From assembly GCA_033807695.1 (NCBI GenBank), contig CM066300.1, positions 806,001 through 870,000 on the forward strand: a DNA stretch of 64,000 nt. Direction: 5' to 3'. The stretch is from Daedaleopsis sinensis (taxonomy: Eukaryota; Basidiomycota; Agaricomycetes; Polyporales; Polyporaceae). Below are positions 34,519 through 47,200 of this stretch, piece by piece; position 1 is the stretch's first letter; each line of letters starts with the position of its first letter. A program made the position numbers and the translations under genes. The notes under the pieces were generated by a model. That model did not search any database, had not been told where the DNA came from, and saw nothing but the letters and a program-made list of their open reading frames with translations.

Positions 34519-37500
34519 GCGATACTGAGAATATTGTGTAAAAAGCATAAACATTATAAAAGTAAACTAAGGCTACATGCAGTTACGGCAGTAACGGCAG
34601 CAAAGTACGTATGTGCGAGGAATGATACATAATAAGATTTGCGAAGCACTTGGGCGGATCAACTTCTTGGGCGGGTCAGCTGCGGATAACATGGACAAGT
34701 CATCGTGAGTAGGCCTATACCTTTATGTTTCACACTAAGCCAGGTGAGGACTAGCACCGCTACATACAGATCTTGGCAGATTTCATGAATAGTCAAATCC
34801 CAAGGCAACATTAATCGGTTTGAACCACCTGACGGGCTTGCAGGGCTGAACATATGAGAACAGTGCTGGCATCTGATCGGTCGTAGGTGAAGGCTATGAG
34901 CAAAACCCACTGTTGTCTTAGAATCCCTTAGCTGACTTACTGTCTTATACATGCTTGTACAAGGCAACAAGTTGCCCAAGAGTCCAAGACTATAATTCAC
35001 CCCCTCTACTTATCAAAACTTTTCTTTTCTTATTCCTTTAAATTCTCCTCTTTCGCCTCAAATAAGGACATTAAGCCAGTTAAGTCATTTAATTTTGCTG
35101 ATGTTGGTCAGTAGCCACAGGGCTGTCAGGAGCATGAGTGTGAACACACACTTAGTGATGTGGACTTATAACATGCTGCACAGCGACTGGATATTCTCCT
35201 TATGATATCGCTAGGAGAACAGTGTCTCGTTGACAACACAACAATCTCTTCATACCCGACCAGACCAGGTCAGATGATGACAATAACTTTCTATACACCT
35301 TAGATGGTCGCGACCAGGGCACTCTAGTTCTTCACACAGTCATCACCACCATTTTTCAACTTTTGCACCAACCGTGCCTGATCTCAGTTGCGTACTGCTC
35401 GCACTTGCGCTGCTTGCCCTTACATATATGGCACTTGGAATGTATGTGCCTGAATTGATGTAAGCCAGCTAGATCCCACACATTAACTGCTTGGGCAAAG
35501 GGCAGTATTAACAAGATGTTACCTTCTCACCAATGACGGGATATATATGCTACTCCAGGCACTATTGTGCTAAGCCCACAGCTGGGCTTACAACTGTTTG
35601 GCTTTGACCAGACTGACTGAGAAGCTGCACTCTCAAGTCCACGATGCAAGCTCTATAGTACTGGTTGTATCGCACTTACTGCAATAAATACATCCTAGCA
35701 CCTATGATGTGAAGCTCCTTACTCACTCGGTAGGAGATGTGAACTCATCAAGGAGACATCATCTCTTTATGCAAAAGAAATGAAACCATCAACTCCTCAA
35801 ATACATTATTGAATCAACAGGAGATTTGCATCCACCAAGCAGAACATCTGTTTTCTTGGCACATACACTACATACTGTACTTTCCTACACACTCTTCGCA
35901 ACTGCAGGACACTATGAAAGCAGTGACATTAATGAGCATCACACTCGCTACACTTTCACACTCCATATAGTATAAGTTCTTATGCAAATGGCCAATAGAC
36001 ATACAGCAAGCTCTATGCCAAATATCATGAACTAGTCTGAAAGTGCGATGTAGGGTTCAAGAATAGATAGCAATTGGGATTGTGAACGATACATGCAGAA
36101 TATATTGCGCACAGACACTTGTTTGGAAACGGAAATTATTGGAAGTAGGTCTGACACATGATGGAGCTTCCTGTGCAGGCTACATCACAAATTGCATAAA
36201 GCACTGCAGGTAGGGAGGGATGCAAATATGCGGCAGGTGATCGCAGGGATAGGCCTGGAATCGTATAGTACACACTAGTATGCATATGGGTGGATGCATC
36301 TAGAGGGGCTGGTGCAAACAGCGATCTCATTGTGACCACTGTATAGACCTGTAAAAGGCCTGTGGTATTCCCTATCTACATAGCATGTACTTGGCAGCAG
36401 GTAATCCTCAGCATAAAGGAAGCTACTTGAGGTTTAACTGTGTGATCTGAGTCATATGTTGCAATTATGTACCTCTGGTTGTTGTTATATAAGGATATAA
36501 GGACACAATGGTATTTTGGATGAAGCTGAGCAATGGGTCAGATTAGATGCAGGTGGATCTGAATCTGACCTATGATTTGACTCGTAGGTATGTATGGATT
36601 ACTGGTTGTAGGTCATACATATCATTGACCTGTAAGGATCCAGATTAGAGTTTAGAGACATCATGCAGGTCATAGGTCAGAACCACAAGCTGACATTGAG
36701 CATCAAAGTTAATCCTAAGCTTCAGAAATCATATCTAGATAAGTAAATACTGGGGCTACACTAGATCTATAGGTTAATCTGTCGTGTGACCCGTAGATTT
36801 AGGTTGTTGCAGGTCTGGATCAAAACAAACTATGAGTTGTACAGACCTGAATCAAAGAGCTAGGGAAGCTTGATGTGTATGTATAAATCCAAATCAACTG
36901 TAGGTGATCAGTTGCCCATCCATACATATATATATATGGCACTAACGGAGGACACTGCTGTAGTTTGACTGGGTTGAGGGTGCTGGCCAAGTCTGAGTAT
37001 CCTGTATCCTAGTCTGTCCAACCATGACAAAATACTGTGTGCTGGCACATGCCCGCTGGCAGATGATACATATGGGATACCAAATTGGCAGATCAGAGCT
37101 GCAACACAATGGACATACTGGCAATTGACCATGCTTGGCAGTTGAAAGTAGAGTTACATAGGGTCATCGTGTCGACATTCACTGCCGCAAGTGCCTCTCA
37201 TACTACTTGACCATCCTTCAAGTCTAAGACAACCTTAATGGGTACCTCTTAATCAGCCCGGACATCTGAGGTGTTGAGGAGGTGCTGTAGCACGTCACTA
37301 CCACTGGGGTTAATACAACTCCAATTATTAACATTGCAGCTGATCACGGTGAGTACATTTGGCACGGTGACAACAGTGCATTCGTCGTTGCCGTCTTCTC
37401 GACTCGGTCCCGGCACTGCAGCTGGGCTATCATGTCGACAAACATACTCTCTGCAGCTCGACAAGTACAACCTCGTCGTGACTCAGGCTTCTTTGAATTT

Positions 37501-37752
37501 TGTCGTCCTTCAATTATATCGGAATGTCGCTCATGGCTTCCTCCGGACCTTCTCTCCAAGTCAGTTGCTCCAGTGAGGCATGAATTATTGCGCTACAAGG
37601 CTCGAGCTATAAACTGAATGCTAGCGACAGAGGCTGGCAAGAGTCCGAGTCTCGTAGAAGAAGATGAGAAGTGATGTCATTAAATATATCAAACATAGTG
37701 TGGTGTCCACATTGTGTACCCCTCGTGATGGGAAATCGCGGGTTTAATTGTG
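34519..37752. other. AT-rich, gene-free island with transposon-like traces
   Basis: From about 34560 to 37200 the sequence is visibly richer in A/T than its neighbours and has no long open frames. Near 34911-35100 it reads like an LTR end (TGTTGTCTTAGAATCCC, later a T/C-rich tract). On the minus strand near 35385-35450 a Cys-rich fragment, CHICKGKQRKCEQYA, survives. Motifs of the GATCTGAATCTGACC kind recur at 36.5-36.9 kb. A decayed retroelement is possible, but I could not find a matching second LTR. Confidence 0.4.
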
Positions 37753-38736
37753 ATGGCTCACCGCATGGACGGCGCAGAAGTGCCAGCTCTCTTCTTGTGG
37801 GAGCAGTCAACTTTCCGCAATGTAGTCGGAGCAATTGATGTTGTGAGCCCATCCGGTGATGCGATTCTTTTAGGCGATATTGAAGTAGTGTATGAGGGAG
37901 GCTACAACGAATGTACCAATGGTACTAACAATTCAATGTCTCGTACTAGAAGTGGATTGTTTGCGTTTTTATGCTGAATCGGAATATAGGAGATCGTACG
38001 GGATGAGCGTAGATTACGCCAATATAGCTGATTCAGGAAACATGAAGTAAACGAGCTGGGTTATGGTCCATGACAGGATGATATCAGAAAGGCGCGCGGC
38101 GGTGAGTATATGCATCCCAGTATGGCATCTCGCTTACATATATCCTGGTAAACGCTCAGTACATCCTGGCTCTCTAAGTGGGACGAAAGCGCGTACCTTG
38201 GCCGGACTCCGTGCGTTTACTAGCTTTGATTTATGGCAGCCGTCGCTGAGAGCTGAGTGGAGGCACACTATATACACGTGAACCGGCTCGAGCTGAGTGC
38301 TCCCATGAATAAGTTACGTGTAGATTACTAGGATTTATCTCCCCTCCACCTCTACCAGTGAAACCAGCCCCCTACCTCGAAGCGACGGTGTAACTCGGAA
38401 GGAGCTGAAGGAAAACGAGATCTCCGCCTCGGCTTGAATACACGGTCCACTACACCGCTAAGTTGAGCGGCCCCTGGAGGACAATGCGAGTGCAACTGTT
38501 CCAGAGCACGCGTTGAACGCCCGGCGGACTGGATCGATGCTCGCAGCGCGTTCACTCTAGAACAGGAGGTGGCATGCGCGGACCAATCAACGAGGAGACG
38601 AAGATACAAGTGGTACCTTGAAGAGGCAGACCCCCGCCCGGCCAGTGACCGTCCACTGAATTCACGCGAGCAATGGGCCGTGGAACTCGCTCGCCGCGAA
38701 CTACAGATTCTAAGCTCGATTCGGAGCGTAGAGTAG
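37753..38736 (+). CDS. hypothetical multi-exon gene, partially resolved
   Basis: Unrecognised. Three coding-like pieces lie in order on the plus strand. At 37753-37977: MAHRMDGAEVPALFLWEQST and FRNVVGAIDVVSPSGDAILL. At about 38063-38101: MVHDRMISERRAA ending at a GTGAGT donor. At about 38468-38736: CECNCSRARVERPADWIDAR, SAFTLEQEVACADQSTRRRR and REQWAVELARRELQILSSIR before a TAG. The last piece is open for about 90 codons with no ATG, as expected for a terminal exon. The joins between the pieces were not resolved, so the gene may be intact or a relic. Confidence 0.35.
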
Positions 38737-38878
38737 TGTATAGTAGCTACTGATACCAAGACTGAGTCGGACCTAGGAGTACTATAGTGTGCGCAGTGCG
38801 ATATGAAGTAGTATAGGAAACGTAATAGTAGTGCGGCAATCTCGTGTGTCAGTATTGGTGACGTGGTGTCTCTGCAGA

Positions 38879-39622
38879 CTAGTAAGCGGCCCCCGTTCCC
38901 TCCCCTCCCGTACCACCCGTCCGCCGTCCCCCTGCTCGACCTCGTCTGACAGATCCACCCCGCCTCGCTTTTCGGCCGTGGAACCGTCCGCGAGACACTC
39001 GGTTCCTTTCCGATACGCCGTCCTCCGAATCAGTCGCGTCGGAGACCTCGACATATTCGTCGCCATACGCAAGGTCAGCGAGCTCGTGCGGAGATTGGAC
39101 GCATAGGGCACCCGAGCATTGCATAGGATCGCCGTCGTTGAAAACAATTTCCGCAATGGGGACGATATCCCACGCGTCCAGGTCGGCGGGGCCTTTCGGA
39201 CCATCTGTAGCAGACTGGAAACCGGACAGGGCTCTGGTGTCGTAAGGAACCAGGATATGGACGATGTGGACAGAGCTCCGGCTACACTCGTTTACGACGG
39301 TTACAGTCGCGCGATCGCGACCCGAGTGGTCGATTGCCGCAACACACCCTTGTACGTGTGCATTGTAGACGGAAACGGTACTCGGATCTGCAGAGGTGAC
39401 TTGGAAGGCAGGCCGTGTGGTGCCGTAAATGCGGACGAACGAATCTCCTGTGATAGGTCGGCGCGGCCACGCGGCCAGTGTGTACACGTGCCCCTTCCTT
39501 TGACCGTAACCCTTCCGGGACCACAAAGAATAGGATGTCCACCGCGCCACGATGTCGAGAGGAGGTGTGGAGGGTCCCGACCGACCTGCAGCGATCGGCA
39601 CGGAGAGACTCGATGTAGCCAT
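38879..39622 (-). CDS. lineage-specific protein, paralog of 33643-34518
   Basis: Unrecognised family, 247 residues from ATG 39622 (MATSSLSVPIAAGRSGPSTP). The frame is open about 20 codons further upstream with a hydrophobic stretch, but without an ATG. Core: WTSYSLWSRKGYGQRKGHVY, TLAAWPRRPITGDSFVRIYG, TTRPAF, VYNAHVQGCVAAIDHSGRD, TVTVVNECSRSSVHIVHIL. A middle acidic segment includes YGDEYVEVSDATDSEDG. The C-terminus is Arg/Gly-rich (RRGGSVRRGRAGGRRTGGTG), unlike its paralog. The 3.6-kb foldback element is inserted about 88 bp upstream of this ATG, so its promoter or 5' leader may be displaced. Confidence 0.6.
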   Translation of the reverse strand: MATSSLSVPIAAGRSGPSTPPLDIVARWTSYSLWSRKGYGQRKGHVYTLAAWPRRPITGDSFVRIYGTTRPAFQVTSADPSTVSVYNAHVQGCVAAIDHSGRDRATVTVVNECSRSSVHIVHILVPYDTRALSGFQSATDGPKGPADLDAWDIVPIAEIVFNDGDPMQCSGALCVQSPHELADLAYGDEYVEVSDATDSEDGVSERNRVSRGRFHGRKARRGGSVRRGRAGGRRTGGTGGEGTGAAY

Positions 39623-39904
39623 CGTCAACACTGCAAGTAGATACGCGACGTCAGCAGTGGTATACGGAGAGAAGGAGGGCAAGGGAGAAACGCTACGCGG
39701 GTGGATGTGCCACCTGTGGTCACCACTTCTCCATTAAATAACACAGACACAAGCCTGTGGACTGGCAGCTGGTGTTGTCTGAATTGTCCAGGACACTGTA
39801 ATTGAATATGAGCCCTGGGCATTTGGAATTAAATAAGGCCCTGGGCCTCTGTGAACCAATAAAAGAGCCCAGGAGGGTATTTAAAACCGATGTTTTATGT
39901 TTGA

Positions 39905-40330
39905 ATTGATGTGCTAGACAGTTTATTCAAAGGTCGCAGTATTGCATATCCTGCCCTAGACCCTTTTCTAAAGGTCTGTACCATGTAAATACTGCCCTAG
40001 ACTCTTTATTAAAAAGTTACAGTATTGCATATCCTGCCCTAGACTCTTTTTCAAATGTCTGTAGTACGTAAATAGTGCCCTAGACACTTTATCAAAAGGT
40101 TGCAGTATTGCATATCCTGCCCTGGACACTTTTATAAATGTCTGTACCCTGTAAATACTGTCCTAGACACTTTATAAAAAGGTCGCAATATTGCATATCC
40201 TGCCCTAGACTCTTTTCTAAAGGTCTGTACCATGTAAATACTGCCCTAGACACTTTTTTAAAACAGGTGCATCTTGCAAATAGTGTTCTAGACTCTTTTA
40301 TAAATGTCTGTACTCCGCAATTGATGTCCT
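39905..40330. repeat. tandem ~42-bp repeats, left arm
   Basis: About ten monomers of 41-42 bp, mostly starting with CCCTAGACNCTTT. Two types alternate: A (ending GCAGTATTGCATATCCTG) and B (ending TCTGTACCATGTAAATACTG). The order is A-B-A-B-A-B-A-B, then a variant with GGTGCATCTTGCAAATAGTG, then a final B-like unit. Confidence 0.85.
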
Positions 40331-42734
40331 GGGCTATTGAGATTACTAATAGAAAGACTGTAATTGATGTCTAAGGCACCTGATTGAGACTGATATAGAT
40401 TAGATTGCTTGCTATCTCTTTAGATAATAGCTTCTTATCTTTACTGATTGCTTGACCATCTAATCTACTGCCCTGAGATCATTACCGCGCCATCGGGCGC
40501 TTATTCAGCGCCTGTTCCCGCACCTTATTACCTCATTTAGGCAGGTAGGTGGCTGGGCTACCCCAGGGGGGCCCACTTCCTCTCCCCATACCTCCCTCAT
40601 TTCTCCATGGATTCCCTCCATTCAAGTTGTGGTATACTTGTACATTAAATGGCTACTACCCTGTGCAATGTGTGGGTAAAACCCTGTCTATTCAGTGCAC
40701 TGCAATAGGTAGAAATGGTCGCTTTATTTGAGCATTAAATGCTGAATAGCTCAGTAACCGGTGTGTGCACCATCATGTACAAAGTAGTGTTGGAAAGGGC
40801 TGTAATGTGGCTTTCCAACGAGCCCTTGTACATGCTGATCCGTCCACGGGAACCCTGGATATGCACAGGTGCTCCTCCTACCCTACATCCAAATTGTCCG
40901 GGGTGTACCTCCATCAATTCCTAATTAATCAATGTGATCCTTTTTGCATGCTGTGTGTCTACTATCCTACTCCTCAGACCTATAGTGTGCCTGATGATGC
41001 GCTCCATTGATCCAGATACAATATGCAATCAGTGTGCAGGTTACCCCCTTGATGGTGCACCCAATACTTCACCGATTGGGGTGTGTAAGGCACTCTTGGG
41101 AAGCCATAATTCACAGCTTTCTAATGGTACCCTACTCACCCCCATAAGACCAGCGGTCATGCAGATACATACATGCTCTCCTCCTCCTCTACCCAAATAT
41201 TGTTTGCAGTAAATCCGCTCACCACATGCATGTATCACCCTCAAAATTTGTGAGTATGGTCGCATAATCTGCTTCTTACTACTGTCTCGTTTCCATGCTT
41301 ATCGGACACAAGTCACCCTACCCATTAGCTTATCAGTGCTTCCCCCAATCACATTGATCTTGCAGGTTTGGGAGACCTATTCCACAGATCTACTACCAAG
41401 ATGAATAGTCCCTATAGGTGTGAATAAGGTGAAAAAGACAGAACATAATTATGTGAAGAATTGGTGGAGTAACTGTCTGAACAGCGAAATGTGCACTGTT
41501 TGACACCAAAGCTGCATAGTGTCTGCACTCACTGCTTGCAACTGTACCTACAAAACCACCTCCTACAGCCAATTCCGGTGTTCCGTGACCAATTCTCCAT
41601 GGATTCCTGTGGTTCTTTTTGCAACATGTAGCTATATCTCTCCTCTTTCTTATCTGACATTGTGCACAACTATCAGAGGTGGTACAACAGCATAATTCAC
41701 TGGATAGTGGTCACAACTGATAAGAGAACTATACATCAGCAACATCACCGATAAGGGTAAGTATGCATAATCTGAATTATGTTTGGAAATAGTAGGCTAC
41801 TGTAGAAAGAATGATGTAATTCAGTAATCAGTAGAGCAAGATATGGGATAAATAGTGTTAAGAGGTGGTACGAGGAAAGCGTGTATGTATCTGCATGACC
41901 GCTGGTCTTATGGGGGTGAGTAGGGTACCATTAGAAAGCTGTGAATTATGGCTTCCCAAGAGTGCCTTACACACCCCAATCGGTGAAGTATTGGGTGCAC
42001 CATCAAGGGGGTAACCTGCACACTGATTGCATATTGTATCTGGATCAATGGAGCGCATCATCAGGCACACTATGGGTCTGAGGAGTAGGATAGTAGACAC
42101 ACAGCATGCAAAAAAGATCACATTGATTAATTAGGAATTGATGGAGGTACACCCCGGACAATTTGGATGTAGGGTAGGAGGAGCACCTGTGCATATCCAG
42201 GGTTCCCGTGGACGGATCGGCATGTACAGGGGCTCGTTGGAAAGCCACATTACAGCCCTTTCCAACACTACTTTGTACATGATGGTGCACACACCGGTTA
42301 CCGAGCTATTCAGCATTTAATGCTCAAATAAAGCGATCATTTCTACCTATTGCAGTGCACTGAATGGAAGGGGTTGTACCCACACACTGTACAGGGTAGT
42401 AGCCATTTAGTATACAAGTATGCCACAACTTGAATGGAGGGAATCCATCAAGAAATGAGGGAGGTATAGGGTGAGGAAGTGGGCCCCCCTAGGGTAGCCC
42501 AGCCACCTACCTGCCTAATTGAGGTAATAAGGCGCGGGAAAAGGCGCTGAATAAGCGCCCGATGGCGCGGTAATGATCTCAGGGCAGTAGATTAGATGGT
42601 CAAGCAATCAGTAAAGATAAGAAGCTATTATCTAAAGAGATAGCAAGCAATCTAATCTATATCAGTCTCAATCAGGTGCCTTAGACATCAATTACAGTCT
42701 TTCTATTAGTAATCTCAATAGCCCAGGACATCAA

Positions 42735-43140
42735 TTGCGGAGTACAGACATTTATAAAAGAGTCTAGAACACTATTTGCAAGATGCACCTGTTTTAAAAA
42801 AGTGTCTAGGGCAGTATTTACATGGTACAGACATTTAGAAAAGTGTCTAGGGCAGGATATGCAATATTGCGACCTTTTTATAAAGTGTCTAGGACAGTAT
42901 TTACAGGGTACAGACATTTATAAAAGTGTCTAGGGCAGTATTTACAGGGTACAGACCTTTAGAAAAGAGTCTAGGGCAGGATATGCAATACTGCGACCTT
43001 TTGATAAAGTGTCTAGGACAGTATTTACAGGGTACAGACATTTAGAAAAGTGTCCAGGGCAGGATATGCAATACTGCAACTTTTTAATAAAGAGTCTAGG
43101 GCAGGATATGCACTACTATGACCTTTTGATAAAGTGTCCA
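42735..43140. repeat. tandem ~42-bp repeats, right arm
   Basis: Inverted counterpart of the left array, again about ten monomers of the same A and B types, but in a different order: two B units and two A units now sit side by side. This shows rearrangement since the arms were identical. Confidence 0.85.
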
Positions 43141-43344
43141 GGACATCAATTAACACATAAACCATCGGTTTTAAATACCCTCCTGGGCTCTTTTATTGGT
43201 TCACAGAGGCCCAGGGCTTTATTCAATTCTAAATGCCCAGGGCTCATATTCAATTCCAGTGTCCTGGACGGTTCAGACAACACCAGCTTCTAGTCCACAG
43301 ACTTGTGTCTGTGTTATTTACTAGGAAGTGGTGACCACAGGTGG

Positions 43345-44226
43345 ATGTGCACGTACACAAATAAGAGGTTAGACTTGGTCTGTGCGGTTACGCAGGAGCG
43401 AGAAAGCCTTCAACGTTGGTGCGGCGTGGAGGTCGGTCGCGAGACAGAGATTTCCACCCCAAAGAGACCCACGCCTGATGTGGAGCGAGGGAGCGAATTA
43501 TAGCCACACGACATTACGGCATAGCGGGACCATTCCCTTGCAGCGAACGGTCCAGTCACGGCCATAGTGTTACGGCACAGAAGGACAATTTCCGTGCCAC
43601 AACGAACGAGCGAAATACAGCCACAATATTTATGGCATCCGACCGGATCAATGGACCGCGCCATACGAGATGGATAGACGACATACCAGGCAAGGCAGAG
43701 CACTCTAGACACATAGGGAAGCACCTAAGGCGCGGCACGGTCTGCGGCACAACGCGTCTTCGAAGGAAGAGTCGAGGATCATAGCTCCAGCTAGTACAAC
43801 CGAACCTACGTGCGCCACACATCCCCACCGCCCGCATGAGTCGCAACCCACAACGGAAGGTTATATCAAAGGTGCGGCCTTGCATAGAGTAATACATAAC
43901 GAGCCAACCACAGGGAGCAAACTAACGGATCCGCATACTCCGACATGTCAGAGTTGATACAGAGACGCTACAAGGAGACGGCAAACACATCCACCCTCCG
44001 GAGACCGGGGACTGGCACGAACCCAAATACACACGACTACCTAGTCAGGTTCCAAACCCACATCACATTCTACGCACTCAGCATCCAAAGCCACAGCACT
44101 TTCTAACCGATAGCAAGCAGTCACCCACTGCAGGCTCCACATTCAGACCGCGAACGGTCGCCGGAACGGAGGGCACGCCGAGAACCTCCTGTGGACACAG
44201 ACGCGGACCTGATCAGACTCTAATGC
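43345..44226. other. intergenic with degenerate 59-bp repeats
   Basis: No gene recognised. About 43491-43668 holds three degenerate tandem units of roughly 59 bp, sharing AGCCACA/GGCCATA, TTACGGCA and a GGACCATT-like block. Confidence 0.45.
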
Positions 44227-47200
44227 CTAAAACCAATACGAAAAGCTCACCTGGCTAGAAACGACCCCACCAAACTCACCAGTCAGATCACGAGGATCGT
44301 CATCGGCGACCGCGGGTTGTTCAGCCTCCGCCGACGTACTACTCCCAGCCACAGATGAACTGACGGACCCCAACCGAATCGGAATACGCATCAGATCAAC
44401 ATCCGATCCGGACACACTCGACGACGTAGCGCTCCGCACAGAGCCGGTAACGGAAGACGGCACATTGTACGGTCCGTGCTCCGAACGCCCCACGGAACCA
44501 GACGGCGCCGACGGAACGGCGTAGGGCAGGGGGAACGTGGGCGCGCGCGACCGCAGGTAATACACGCCAGTCTTCAGACCGAGCCTCCAGCCATACAGGT
44601 AAAGGTCCTTCTGTACCACATATTTCATCAGGGACGACCGACGTTCGCAGACGGAAGCAGGACTGACCATGGACGCCCACTGCGGGGATGCGACATACAA
44701 GGACAAACTCTCGCTTTGATCCACATAGGGCGCCCGGTCCGCGGCCATGTCGACCATCAATTTCGGGTCGATCTCCCACACGGTGCGGTACACGTCCTTC
44801 AAATCGGCGGGGAATCCGGGCACCGCAGCCACCGAGCCTGCGACATGATTAGAAAGAACAAGCAACGCATGACGAGCCGGATCTCACCGTGGTCGCGTAC
44901 AATGGCCTGACGGAGCTCATCTGACCATAAGCCCCGATCTACCAGATCCCGGACCAACCACGGGCAAAACTCTGTGTATTCTCCACTCTGGAGCCGGTGA
45001 GTCGCGACATTGCTGCAACGACGCCGTAGCATCAGCGCCCACCAATGCAGAGACATGCAAATTAAACATACCCGATGCGAGGCTCCGTACCCTCCGAATT
45101 GCCGAGCAGATGTGCAGTGGACGCGGTAGGCATCTGTGCAGTCAACATTGCATTCCGCAACCCGTGCTTCACGATCCGCCCCCTCAGACTCGCGAAGTCG
45201 TGCCTATCACTAGGCACCACACCCCATCGATCGGGTGCGAGAATCCCTTTGGACGCCGGGGAGCCGTCCCAAGCCGGGTACGGCCCAAGCTCTTCCGCGG
45301 CATCACAGCTCGCTTCCAGCGCAGCATGATAGATGGTCTCGAAAACGCGAACGTTGAAGACTTTCGCGTCCGCCGACGTGTACGGGATCCCCCGGGACCG
45401 CAGACAATCCGAGAAACCTTGGACTCCGAGCCCTAGTGACCTCCATGTAAGAGACGCCGTGCGAACGGACTCGGAAGGATACTGCGCGCGGTCCAGAAGG
45501 ACGTCCAGGTTTCGAATGGCGATCTTCACTACTCGATGAAGAAGCGCGAAGTCGAAGGAGAGGTCCGGCTTCACGAACCGCGGCAGAGCTACAGATCCCA
45601 GCGTGCACACGGCAGGCTCCCCGACGGCGCAATACTGAACGATCTCCGTGCACAGATTAGATGACTGGATCAGGCCACGATGGCTTTGATTGTTCTTCGC
45701 TGTATCGCAACAGGATAACGTCAAACCGTGCGAGAACGTGAGTACAGTCCGCACGCACCATTAACAGAGTCACGAAACACGACGAACGGGGTACCAGACT
45801 CCCGCTGCGCCTCACAGACAGCTCGGAAAAGCATGTTTGCAGAAACCGTCGTCTTCGTGGCCGCCGCCGCCTCGTACCCCTCATACAGTGCGTCGAACTC
45901 AGCACCGAACACGTCGTTCAACCCCGGGACGTCGACGGGGTCGAAGAGCGTCCACGAGGAGTTCTGCTCCAACCGTCTCATGCTACAGATTGTTAGCGGA
46001 GCGACATGAATGCAGCAAAACACGCACAATATGTCAGGCACGAGCACGCCCGGGAACAGATGAACCGGCCTATTGCCCGGTGCGACCTTGGTCGTCCTGC
46101 ACATAAACAAAGAACGGACCTCCATGTGCCACATCGAGATATATACGGCTCCCGAGCAGGGTCGCCGGGAACCACTGGAGGAGAGATACGCAGCGTGACT
46201 GTCGTAGAGCCGCAGGAGTTGCATGACGCCGGGAGACGATGGAACCCCATTCCTGCATACGAGACACAGTCAAAAAACGGAAACGATCAAAAATCGAGCC
46301 AACGCACCGCCGAGCAGGGACCTCCGCAAACGACATCCCGACCCCCCCACCAGATCGCCACAGCAGATCGAGCTCCGTGGCGCCGCGGAGCAGGCTAGAT
46401 GGGCTCGAAACGTCAGGCTGGAATATGTAACAGGACGCGAAGTTAGGTGCGGCGGTCCCTCCGTTGCAAGTGATAGGCGTCGCGTGTGTGTAGAGTCCGC
46501 GAGATAGAACATCGTAAGTCTCCAACACCTTGGCCAGGTCTGACCTGTGCACTGCGATGGCAATCCTCATGTGAACGAACTGAGGTCGTTCAACAGGGGT
46601 CTTGAGCAGAGCGGACCTGGACAAGTACGACTGGACGAGACAATGAGCGCTGATGCTGCGATGCGTCGTCAGATCGAAACACGCGCAAATCCGCGGGGAT
46701 ACTCACTACCCCAACCCATAGTCACGGCTATGAACAAGCGCGTTGTCGAGCTCCGCACCATGCAGGACGACCGCTTCCAATAGATCCGGGTGCAAAGAAA
46801 GATCGGTAACTAAAGACAGACAGTCGAGTCAGGAACGCGACCACACCGAATGCTCAGCACGTACTGTTGGAATGAACCCAATGCGAAAAAGACTTCGGCA
46901 CGAGCTTATGGATGTTTGCTATCAAAATTCTCCCAGCCAGCCGGCTATAATCGGGGTGACGACCAGCGAAACTCGCGACACAGGACGCGGTGAAGTTCTG
47001 AGCCGGGTCAGCGTTGTGCAAACCGGACCGCGCGACATTTACCTGGAGCTCGTAGGTAGTCGTTTGAGGTCTAACACCACCGATGATCGTCTTGAGAAGC
47101 CTGACGGACGCCAACAGTCAGCCCTGAAAACAGCACACGCACTTTGGAGTGGTCGTGGCGACCTCAGCCTGGAGTGGAACGTACAGGCGATAATCGATGT

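Larger units (their letters stand above)
39710..43344. mobile_element. foldback-type element with 1.46-kb inverted repeats
   Basis: Two arms, 39710-41173 and 41882-43344, are inverted copies of each other (1,464 and 1,463 bp) around a 708-bp centre. The ends match: CCACCTGTGGTCACCACTT on the left, its complement on the right. ATGTG flanks both sides (39705-39709 and 43345-43349). The shared flank can be read as long as GGTGGATGTG. Each arm carries an array of about ten 41-42-bp repeats and a more unique part. There are no long open frames. Long terminal inverted repeats containing tandem subrepeats resemble foldback or MULE-type non-autonomous elements; assignment to a family is inference. 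Confidence 0.85.

Noticed and set aside
40739..40924. Duplicate 61-codon frames in both foldback arms
   Set aside because: Identical frames appear only because the arms are inverted copies; no start context, splice sites or motifs suggest a gene.
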